Below are positions 38,532 to 50,000 of a DNA stretch of 64,000 nt, piece after piece (positions within the stretch are counted from its first letter, which is position 1; each line of letters begins with the position of its first letter). The position numbers and the translations under genes were made by a program. A model generated the notes under the pieces. The model saw nothing but the letters and a program-made list of their open reading frames with translations. It had not been told where the DNA came from and did not search any database. The DNA is from Pachypanchax playfairii (taxonomy: Eukaryota > Chordata > Actinopteri > Cyprinodontiformes > Aplocheilidae), in NCBI GenBank assembly GCA_006937955.1, contig SSNP01000081.1:1392076-1456075 (forward strand). Reading direction: 5' to 3'.

Positions 38532-40056
38532 ATGCATCAAGGTGTTATCGATTTGTCCTCTTGTGTTTTTATTCAGAACCACAAGGTGGCGCTGTTTGGT
38601 TGTAAATGGTAAGGACCCTGATGAATGGCTGGTTCCTGTTTGAATGTCAAATCAACTAAAAGTCTCCACACTTTTCATCTCTCTCATTCTGATGTCCTAA
38701 ATCTTTACTAGCAGGTTTAAACGCTGTAACCAGGAAGCATTCTGCGTGAATATGTGCAGTTTATTGGAGTGAAACTGAATTTTCAAAATAAATATATTAG
38801 TTAAAGCTTTTTCAGGTTTCTTACCAAAATAAAAGCAAGTAGAATAGAACTTAGAAATAATATAAAGAAAAAGATCTGCCATTTACTTGTAAAACATGAA
38901 CACAAACCATCAACTCTTTGGTATGCTTACTGAAGATTTTAGGAGTTTTAAGCTGTGGTACACCTACATTTTTAAGATCATAAGCCGTTTTTGTAATTTT
39001 GTGGATTCTAAATTGAGTCATAATTTCTCAAAAAACAACAATAGATTTGTTTTGTGTTCGTCCTTGAGGCAGCAGCTGGGTTTGTCTTGTCTGCTTTCTA
39101 CATTTTATTTTGGAGGAAAGAGCTGCGTGCTTTAGAAAACTTTTACATTTTCAATTGAATAATAACACAAATCAGTTGTGGCTCATCTAGTCACTTCATT
39201 CTGAGGTCTCATATTTTGCGAACTCGTCTAGCAGACGATTGTTTTTGCTGCCATGTCCTCCCACCTCATTAAGAGCTGCGGAATAATTCTTGTGTGGATT
39301 CCTGTCACGACTCTGTGAGAGCGGAGGGATGTTACTACCCCCATTACCGCTAAACACCACTGTCTCCTCTTTAATTAGTCATTCATAGAAGGAAGATCTA
39401 CACTGCGTTGACATTTTTACTGGGACAGATGGAGCTTTTTTTGCCTTGAATGTGTATTCTGTGTGTACACCTTCATACTTCCTGGTCAGACAGTCATCCA
39501 GCTGTGTGACCAGTAGACTCAGGCTAAGTCTTTTAATTTAATCTGAATATTTAACACAAAAATCTGATTTAAATGCCAAATATCTTTAAAGAACTTCAAT
39601 GATTCTCATAGCTGTAATTCCATTGTGGGGTGATGTTTGCATGCAAATTCATTCCTGTTCCAAGTTCAGTTCTAATTTATTTTGTTTTATTGTCACAATG
39701 CGTGTCTAATTTTAAGTGTCACCAGCCACAGTGACTCATTATTTTCATCCCCAGGATAATCATGGACTAAATACCCAATCTGGTAAATGACATTCTTGTT
39801 TTGTAACTTTATAAAGTGCAAATATGAGTTTTGAAAAGTTTCCTGCAAACTGCAATTACACTGTCGACGGTCGCTAGACGAACGGTCAACCTTTGCAAAT
39901 GGATTCCCTTAAAGTAAATCAAATCCTGCAGATGCTTTTCCATGTACAACTGAGTCCTAATGAGGCTCTAGATTCTGCTTTTGTGGATTCAGATTCACAA
40001 ATGTGTGATTATTATTTTTATCCTTTTCCTTCAGTAGCTTCTGTGGGTGTCTGTGT

Positions 40057-40085
40057 GTATTTGTGTGTGTGTGTGTGTGTGTGTG
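40057..40085. repeat. (GT)n microsatellite upstream of slit1
   Basis: Nearly pure GT dinucleotide run. Confidence 0.85.
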
Positions 40086-40264
40086 GCCGCTGCTGCGCTT
40101 GCTGATTATTTATTCTGTCTTTTTACCTCCCTGGACTGAAATGTTGAGACTGCTCTCCCCCTGTGGAATCTCTGTGTAGATGCACACACAACCGAGTCTC
40201 CCTGCAGCTACTCCCTCCGGGCAGAGGCTTTGGAGTGTCACACAGGTTAGGACTCTATAGAGGG

Positions 40265-40305
40265 GTGGGGGGGGGGGGGGGTGGGGGGGNNNNNNNNNNG
40301 GGGGT
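40265..40305. repeat. Poly-G tract interrupted by an assembly gap
   Basis: Long G runs on both sides of ten N bases (40289-40298). The gap very likely lies inside a longer G tract whose true length is unknown. Confidence 0.85.
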
Positions 40306-41002
40306 GGCCTGGAGGTAAACCTGAGAAAAAAAAGACTGAGTGGTTTTAGTGATTCTTGGTGTAGATTTGTATTGTGAAGAGAGTCGGGGGAATGGAAGAG
40401 GGAACTGGGAATGAGAAAGACTTCGGGCAGGGTTGTGTGTGTTTGTGTGTGTTAAAGGGTGTGGGGGGGGTACGAGGAGGCAGAGAAGTGAAGGTGGAGA
40501 GGAGGGGTAGGGGTGGAGTCAGGGGCTCTGCTATTTGTAGATCCTTGTGATGGATGACTGGTGTGTGTGTGTAAAAGGGAGAGAGAGAGAGAGAGACCGG
40601 CTCTTTTTCTTTCCCTATTCCCTCTCTTCAGGCGAGCAGAGGAGAGCAGGACCAAGTAGGAGGAAGACAGACGTGCGCAGACCAAAGCACACAAACTCTA
40701 CAAAGACAAGACAGGAAAAGAGTTTACAGGAACGCAAGAGAAAGACAGCAGCTTTTATTCTGAAATCTTTTACAGTGGATATTAAACCTGCATCAAAAGA
40801 ACTTTGGAAGAACCAAAAAAAAAAAGGGATTCTTTTTGTGTCTTCACAGCAAGGAAGAAAGTATTTTTCTATTTATACTCACCAGATAAATCCAATTATT
40901 CCAGCAGACTTGTGAGAGGTGTGGCAGGACTGTTGAAGCAGAAGCAGAGCGAGACAGGTGGACAGAGAGAAGTAAGAGGAGGACGAGCCGGCTGCCGTGG
41001 TG

Positions 41003-44000
41003 ATGAACACGTTCAGTACAGGCAGCTGTTTGGAGCCAAGTATGGGCAGACTGGCCGGGCAGTGGATGTGGCTGGTGATGCTCTTTGCCCTGATCGCAGG
41101 CAACGTCAGTGCCTGCCCAGCCCTGTGTACCTGCAGCGGCACCACAGTGGACTGCCACGGACTGGGTCTCAAAACCATTCCCAGAAATATCCTGCGAAAC
41201 ACTGAAAGATTGTGAGTGTCACATCCTTATCCAAACTATTAAACTTCTTTTCATATAGTTTTCCTCCTTTGGCTGTTTTATTGCAGTGCACATGACTCTC
41301 TTTAGACCAAAACAGAACAATAGCCGTGCATGTGAAGCTGTGCATGAGTGAATGTGTGGCTGTGTGTCAATCAGGCAGCCAGTCACTCACTTTGCATTCC
41401 AATCAGGTATAAACAGGCATAAGGGACAGGAGGGGCAGATTAACACGGGTCCGCATCTTTTTATACTTGCTGTATTCGTCTCTGAAATCTCGTCACATTT
41501 TCTCCACAAATTTAAATGAGCAGTTAAATAGTAAATAATAAATAAAATCACTCGTCTCTCTACAGTCTCATCCGCTTTGTGTCTATCTTTATCTCTTCTT
41601 GGAACTTCTTTTCACTTTTCTCCGCTTCTCTGATGTCATGCTCCATAAATTGTTAAATTGTGCTGAAAATGAAGCAAATCGGCTGTTGTGCGAAACGGCA
41701 GGAGGATGAGAGAGGTGTGCGCGGATGCTGGCCCACAGATCGGAGTTCCTCTGACTTTTCTGACACGCCGCTGAAATATTCATCTGTAAATCAGAGGGAG
41801 TGCACGAGGAAATAGATTGTTCTATTTCAGCTTTCAGCATATCGGTTGTGAATAAAACATGCAGTGGGAACGGAGCAGAGGAAGCCTGTTTCAGAGGCAG
41901 AGATGGCACAGTCGGAGTTGGCTGCATATTTCATTCTTTCCATTTTTAATTTCGAAGAACACCTTTTTTTTTCTCTTTTGCAGATTTCAAATATGCACAT
42001 GCTGGTTTGATGGTGAATCAGAGAGGAAACACAGTCATCTGGTGGTTTCCTTTCCCACAAAAGCCCATTCACACTAGAAATATTCCCCTTGCTTGTGCTC
42101 TCAAAAGCATTTTTATGTCAAAAGTTGCTTGAGTGATTGTAGGTCATGTAGCGCTGAGGATTTTATCATCGTAGCAGCGCTGAGTCTTTGAAGCATGTCT
42201 CATACACTCAGGACGTTGCATTTTAAACAAGCTGTGCGTAACGGTCATGTGTAATTTATTCCTGGGTCACTGCTTTCCCCTTTGACACATGGGTTTGGGT
42301 CAAGAAGAAAAAAAAATGGCTGGTCTCTGCTGGGAAGTTGTTTTTTAACAATAGAAAGAGTTCTTCTCTCTGAGCTGTTTTACAGGGTGATTCATCAAGG
42401 TGATTGTGCAAATCTACACAGCCAAGCGGGCCCCACATGATGCTCCCATGTGCATACCTTGATTTATGTGTGTGTTTGGAAAATATGTGATCAAGTGAGT
42501 GAATTTTTGCAGCCACCATTAGGGTCAAGGATGACTAATGAGCATTTAGAATAGCTTCAGGCCTTATTGGGTTTCGTCTTTCATCTAAAATACCACAAAT
42601 CTCTTTTTCTACAGAAATGTGCTGAAATTATTTCAATTATGCTAAATGTGCAGTGCTGCAAAAAATACTTAAAAGGTCAGCGTGCACCTCTGTTAATTCT
42701 CTATTCATGGACGTGTGTGTTTGGGTATAATATAAACAAGGCGTGTGCTTTAAGGAGAAGAGGGATGATTTTAGGGGAAATGTGTGTTTGTGGAACGTGC
42801 TGTGTGTATTGAAGCTGTTCAGACAGACAGCAGAATCCCATTTGCACTTGTCAGTGTGGGTTTGGATCAGGTTTGACCCCTGCACTCCTCAGACCGAAGC
42901 CTGTAATGAGACTGTGAGCTCCATGTGTTAAAATTACACCCTGCAGTGAATGGACCACACCAGCCCCTTTGTCCTCTTTGCATCCACTTTACTTTCATTC
43001 TGACGTTTTTAGTCTTGCTTTTCCTTTTTCCAAAAGTCTTTTAATTCAATGACTTTGAGTTGTGTTTTCATATAAAGCAAATAAATCAATAAACTAACCA
43101 GCGTTGAGCCAGAACTTTCTTTCTCTTGACATCTGAGAGATTGCTGAAGTTGCTCCAGCCTAGAAACGATGCAGGCTGCTCGCCACATGCATATATTCAC
43201 TTTTGTTTATTCGCAAACTTGAGCTCCATATGTGCATGCGTGCAGGGGATAAGTAATGTTAGAGGTAACACATGGGGTTTTTGCAATGGGTTGAAGATGA
43301 GGGGTGCAGTTGCTTTGATAGCTATCAAAGCTGAAGGTGGGTGTGTGTGTGTGTGCCAGGCCTTGCCCGAGGTGTTGCTGGCACATGCACATAGCTGCTA
43401 CAACTGACAGCTTACCGAAACACCTGATCCATAATTTACCCTGACATGGCTGAGCACAGGCTGCCCATACCTGCCAGCTCCAGCTACGGGACTGAAATGG
43501 ATTAAAGAAAGATGTGAAAAGACAAAGAAATGAGGCGAGGGTGGAGCCGGATGGGAGGATTCATGAAGTCAGGGCTCGCTCGGTGACTGAGGCGGTAATC
43601 ATTGATGAAAGGATTTCTGAATAGAGGAGTGAAAAATGGCACAACTCACACACAGAGCTAATAGATGAATTAAAAGGATTATGTGTTTTTTTATTTTTTA
43701 TTAAGAAGGGCGAGATAAGGCTTGCCTGGAGGTGGACTGGATTTCATTCAAGCCCTTTTTGTTGTCTCACTCATTCACCTTCATTGCTGGTAATCCTGTG
43801 TGGAGGAAGAATGCCTGGAATGATGATCGTTCTGAGCCTGCACAGTGGAGCATTGTGACATCACAGGCTTGAGGTGCTTCCTTCCTTTTAGCTTCTCGCT
43901 CAGTTCACGACTTAAAACCTGTCAAAGTTTTTCAGATAACAGAAGTTATACGGGACTCTGTTGTTTTTATTTTTCATTTGACCTAAGCACCGACTCACCT

Positions 44001-47000
44001 TTTCACACTTACCATACATGTAGAGTGAGAGTGCTGCTTGTCTAAGCAGAGCGAAGGCTGAGCGCTGAGCATCAAAGCCAGCTGGTGTGTGTCTACATAC
44101 ACCACAGAGCCACTGGCCTGCACTCCAGATGATCACAGCTTCTTTATAAATGTGTTCCACAGAACCCAAGAGACTTGAGAAATCACCCTATATTAGCTTG
44201 AAATGCTTTCCAATGCCCCCCTTTTTTTTTTTTTTATAAAACATGTGCTTGACTGGCATACAGTATGATGTATGTTTATATGTGAGCGCACATGTGTGAT
44301 TGCTTTGCTCAAGAGAGCCTGCATTTCAACAGACAATAAAACTTAAATTTGGAGGATCCTCTTTTCATCTCTCAGACGCCTTTGAACTCTGCTGACCCGC
44401 CAGCTTGGAGCTGGAGAGATTTAGGAGGACGGGTGATGCGTGTGTGTTTAAATGCACATCAGTGAACACTTGGTTGATTCGGCATCGTAATGCCCGTTTC
44501 ACACTTGTCAGGGTGCTTTTACTGAAGACAAGTTTAAAGACAAATTATAGGCGGCATGTAAGATGCAGTTTTTGTTAGCTTGTACCTTATCAGTAAGTTG
44601 AAGCTAGTTAATTAAATTAATGTGTTTTAAGTTTTAGTACAAATTGAAACAAAAATTAATCCAATTTATACATTTTAGAGACATTTATTGCACAAAATAA
44701 ACATGTTTAGACTCAGAAACTAAATGTTAACCAAATGATTCATTTTAGGTCTTAAAATTCAGTCAATTTTAGCCATCTGAAACCCCCCCAAAAAAACAAA
44801 CCGTGTGTCTTCTAGCAGATGAGACTTTGTCAGTTTGCAGTATATGAAACATAACAGATGTGGAAGAGCAGATGTTTTATCCACATGTTGTACTTTATAG
44901 TCAACGTGCACATCCATATAGCCCATAGCCTTCATAAAAGCCACAACAGAACCTCAAAGTCTGTTGCTGAACAAACTACAGTTACACCATAAACCATGAA
45001 AGACCCTTCAGTCACTGCTGCTACGGGCCCGTGTGTGTGTGTTCTTTTAATCCTGTGGCAGTAACACACACGTTAAACAGATGTTTAATTGGTTTCCTTT
45101 GACTTGAGCGAGTGCTACTTTTACCTGTAGCTGCATTCACAGGGAGATGGGCTCTGTCGGATAGAGGAGACCTCACACTGATCAAGTCTCTGACAGAGAG
45201 CGGAGTGTGTGTTTATGTGGGCAACGCTTGTGTGAGATCAACTTCATGTTTAACTTTCCTATCAGAAATCCTGCTCCTGAGACCTGACCGAGCAGAATGA
45301 AATCTGTAAATAGCCCTGGAGGAGCCGAGGAAAACACACTCTGTTTTTGTGCAGTGTACCCACAAGAGCACTTACATAATTGCCATCGCACAGACTATGA
45401 AAATGTACAGTTGAGGGCATTAACTTCTTGTTTGAAAGCCACATTTTACTGTAGAAGGCTTCGATTGTGTCTGTTGTTCAAGTTGAGCAGAAATCTGATC
45501 TGGTAGAATGGATAGACGTGTTCCATTTGGGTTAAGAGTGTGTTATTTTGGTCGCTGCGGCCTTCTCTTTCTTTTTTCAGCGTTTAGTGGATGTTACGGG
45601 TCTAAATGGGCCGTGCTGATTCCTTGCCACTTTCTTCTCGTTCTCCACCAGACAGAGAGGTTTTATCTCTCAGCTGACGTTTCCCAGACAGTCTGTCAGC
45701 TCTTCGCAGCTCCCTGGTTACTCACAACACTCTACCACACTTCTTCACACCGTCACTCTCAGACAGCTAACACTGTCAGAGACGCTCTGTCTTTCTGCCT
45801 GTTTCTCAGTGACTCTGTCGTTTCCTTCTTCTCTGCCCACCTGCGAGTTTCATGGCTGTCGCCTCCATATGCCGTCAAGTCTGCGGGATCGGGAATGCTT
45901 TGCCCGTTTGCTGCTTCTCAACCTCGTCGTTCATCAGGAAACATACTTGCTGGTCCAGTCAGAGACCATTATCAGCCTGTAACTGTGGTTAATGAGCATT
46001 CATGTTTTTAGGTTGTATGACCTCAGGGTGCTGATCATCAGATTGTTTCCACAGAGTGGAATTTGGAAACACCGTGCCGCTGATTCTAGATCAGGTGGTT
46101 TCTGTGTTTCCTGCTGGGCTAAAGCTGTTCGGGACAAATGGTCTCACTGGGCTCCCTGCAGCACTGCAGAGTGGCTGCTTTGCAAAATCTAAGCACCTAA
46201 TTTAGTCTGTTAAAATACATTTTATGCAAAAATGAGGCAAGATGTGTTCTACAAATTTGTGTTAATCTTTGTGAGAGCAGATTACAAAAACAAAAAAAAA
46301 ATGAAAATTTCCAAAGTGACCTTTAAATGTTTCAGTCGGTTCTTCTTCAGATAAAATATTTCAAACATGTAGTAATACATTCCAGTGAAGTACTTGGAGA
46401 AAACAACATTTTTAAAAAGTTTTTTTTGTCTTTGGGATCATTTTGTGAAACTTCAAAAAAATTTTCTGAACTGTTACTTACTGATTCACTAATATTGTTA
46501 CAAGCAGTATTGTTACTAGTCTGTTTGTCTTGAGGACAGAAGAAAATGGCTGCAACGATTTTGGAATGCCAGTAGAAACATGCCTGTATTAACTGTTAAC
46601 CAAGTTGTGATTACTTTTGATGGAAAATGGACGTGCAGTGATATAAAACAGCAGAGATCAGGAGTCAATGAGTTCTCAAGGATCACAATAAACAACAACA
46701 ACTTAAAAGGATCATTCAGCACCTCAATAAGATGTTTAAGATGGCGACTTTCTTAAGTTCCTTCTTTTTCTTTACCCATGTTTGTCTTCATGCCTGCAGG
46801 TGTGTTTATCCTTTATAAAACGGTGTAATCTGTATTTTGCTCAGACTAAGTCACTGTGCGTTTACTTGAATTCCTTCTAGTCTAGTTCTTCATTTCATGG
46901 ATTGCTCTATTTGAAACGGGTCTAAAGCGGGTTCTGCACAGAGTTTCCTGCAGCTGGCAGAAATAAACCTAATGAGTTTTTCAGCATTCGTAGCAGAGCT

Positions 47001-50000
47001 CCAAGCCCCTTTGAATTATAGAGATCTGGAGTTGTGGAGCAAAGCTGCCGTGTGTCCACCCGAGGGAAGTTGCACCGGGAAATATTTTTGAGCATCAATC
47101 AGCCTGGGATGGAAGATAAAGAGGGATTAAATTGTGATGTCATAAATCCAGTTTCTCCTCAGGAAGTGTGTCAGGATTGGGAATTCTTCCAGAGGTTTCC
47201 AGAGGATGGAATGGATTTGACTGACACAGTCGGAGGTGCAAATCCTTCGCTATAGAAACTCAAAATGATACCTAATAATTTTCAAGTTTTAAAGTACTTT
47301 AATGTAAAAAGCTGCCCAGAGACAACATTACAAAACATCTGTCTATGAAATTGCTTGACATGCATTAACTTTGATGCCAAAAGAGCTTAGCTCTGTTTGA
47401 TTGGGGGAAAAAACTAAAATGACTGATAATGTAGCTAATAAATAGCTAATTTGTTCTTTTCATGGATAAAATCTTTATTCTTTAAACTTCCTGCAATGTG
47501 GAAAATCCTGGATTTGGCACAAAGTTTGCTGAATTCTTGAAACCAACACCTCAGTTTAAATGCATATAATTATATAATTAGACATTATATAATTTAGAAC
47601 AACAGAACACTTTTATAAACTCATTTTATCTTCTTTCTCATCCTCTTTGCAACCACAAAAACATCCCACTCAGCAAAGTGCTGGTAAAAGTGCCCAACTG
47701 TCAACCATAACAGGAATCCGACACTGCATTTAAACATTGTCAAAACTTTCCCAAATATACTTCAATGTTACACTTTCCTGGAACAGAATGTTTTGTTGAA
47801 TCACCAGACTTAAACCCCAAAAGATTCAACAATTTTTGCACAAGAGTTTTAATTAGTCGTGCAAAAACGAGCCTGAAAAACAATGTTTGAGTTGTTTAGA
47901 TGTGAGTCAGTTCTCTCTATGCAGCATCTCCCCTCTTCTCTTTCTCATCTTTTTTTATTCTAAACGTCCTCCGGGTAACATCAGGAATGACCACCCTGAA
48001 GATAAGACAGTGAAAATCCAGAAGAGTGTGTGGGTGTGTGTGTATCTGCGTAAGCACCTGTAATGAGCACCACATGTACGTACCAAAGCCCAGGCTAATG
48101 AAGCCCAGTCTATTATTTATTTTCCCGTGGCTGTGTTGCTTTGCCTGTCGATGCACCTGTGTGTACACACACACACGCACACAAACACACATATATACAT
48201 GTACACATGCACCATCTGTCAGTAATGACCGTTTTCTTTCGTACTGCATAGCGCTAAATTCCCTTGAGTGGTCATTAGACGAGAAAGCGACTGAGGGAAA
48301 GAGACCCGTGTTTCAGTGTAAATTTCGAGCCAGCTTTTTTTTTTTTTTTTGCTTTTTCTTTTGCTTTTGAGCTGGATGGTTTGGTGTTTCAGAAAAGGGT
48401 GGATACATAATACTTACAAACTGCATCAAAATGAGAAAAATGTGTATTTTTTTTAAACACGTCTTATTATACTGTAGCCTTCGTTTTCATTCTATCAGAA
48501 AATACAATCTGAGGCTTTTCTACGGCCATGGAGAACAATGTAAATCCCTCTTGGATGTATGCTCTGTTTAGGTTCAACATGCAGCCATCAGACTTAAATA
48601 TGCAACACTTTTAACATACTAATTGTGTGACACCATGAAACATCTGTTTTTCTCTTATTTTGTGTCTCCGTTGTTTGCAGCGATGGCCAGCTCTCAGCAG
48701 GGAGGCTGCTCCTATTACATCCACTGCACTTAGCTTTCTGGCCCTGTGGCCCTCCCTAAATCCCCTCCGCTGGCTCCTGCTAATCCTCGGCAGTTGTAGA
48801 AGGACATAGCTTAAGAAAGTTGTGGTGGTGGGGAATAAATGTAGCCTCCATTTTAACAGGACTTCTTAATATTTCCCCGTGGAGTTAGAACTGAGCCTGA
48901 ACTTCCCTTTAAAATAACCTGCTGGTTTCCGGCCTGCAGCGTGCTGTACTTTTAATATCACATGCGTTTGCATCGCATTAAATCACAGGCATTTGTCAAC
49001 ATTCTGGGTTTACATTATACCAGCAGGAATCTTGACTGGACTTACTGTGTGCATGTGCCTGTGTGGGATTGTGGGTGTGTGCACCTCGTGTGCAGTTGTA
49101 TGTAATAAGATCTTGCATCAAGTATCAAAAGTCAAAGATTCCTTCATGCAACTGTTTGTTCCTTCTTTAGTCACCGGGCTGAACAGGTCCAGTGGGAGAA
49201 AAATAATGAATAATTAATCTAGATTTCTGTCTCTCTTTTTTTTTTTTGCAGGGAGCTGAATGGAAATAACCTCACACGCATCACCAAGACTGACTTCACG
49301 GGACTGAAGTACCTCAGAGTTCTGTAAGTACTTGACTTTGTGTTTATGTGCAATGATGAGATGTTTGTATATGTGGAACACGTTGCTGTTTGAGATTATC
49401 TCCTCATGCATACCTGAGCTGGATGTAACCTTGCAGTTCTAATGACTTGCTGCTCAGATTAGCATAAACTCAGTGAAGTGGCAAAGCTTTCGTCGAGTGT
49501 CCCACTCAGAAGTGCATTAAGCTGCTGAGTGACGGCAGCAAGAGATGTAATGGACTTCTATCTCACTGTATTCTGTTGGTTATAGTTGCACTTATTGTCC
49601 CTCACACATACACACACTCACTTTCCTTCTGTTTCCTCTCATCAACATGTAAGGTGCGCACAAGCGCTGCTCCTAAATGCTCTCAGCACAGTTAACACAT
49701 TCAGGTGAAGTCATTGAATCCCTCTGTGGTATAATTACAAAGCACTTATGACTCCGGGTTATAAAGTAGCTATAAAAGTCTCTGTATTTGTACATGGTGT
49801 GCACACACTTGTTACTAATGCTTTAGGTGTTAAAAAGGCGTAAGAGGAAGCCGTGCAGACCATAACATGTTTTAAATGTAACACGAGCTGAACATAATTC
49901 CTTACTACCCTGCAAAGCCTGACTATTTTCAAGCTTCATCGCTATTCGCCCATCCCCCTGTCCTCCCCTTCTGGTCCTACCTAGATTTGCTCACACCTCT

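Larger units (their letters stand above)
38532..41002. other. arhgap19-slit1 intergenic region and slit1 promoter / 5' UTR
   Basis: 38532-40050 is AT-rich with nothing recognisable. From about 40057 there are a GT microsatellite, a G-homopolymer with an assembly gap (40289-40298), a G/A-rich stretch (40381-40520), a short (GA)n at 40578-40593 and then a GC-richer stretch leading to the slit1 ATG. The slit1 transcription start lies in here but cannot be fixed. Confidence 0.45.

Noticed and set aside
45508..46011. 167-codon open frame in slit1 intron 1
   Set aside because: Longest frame in that intron, but there is no recognisable domain, no splice partners and a composition like translated T- and C-rich intron DNA.
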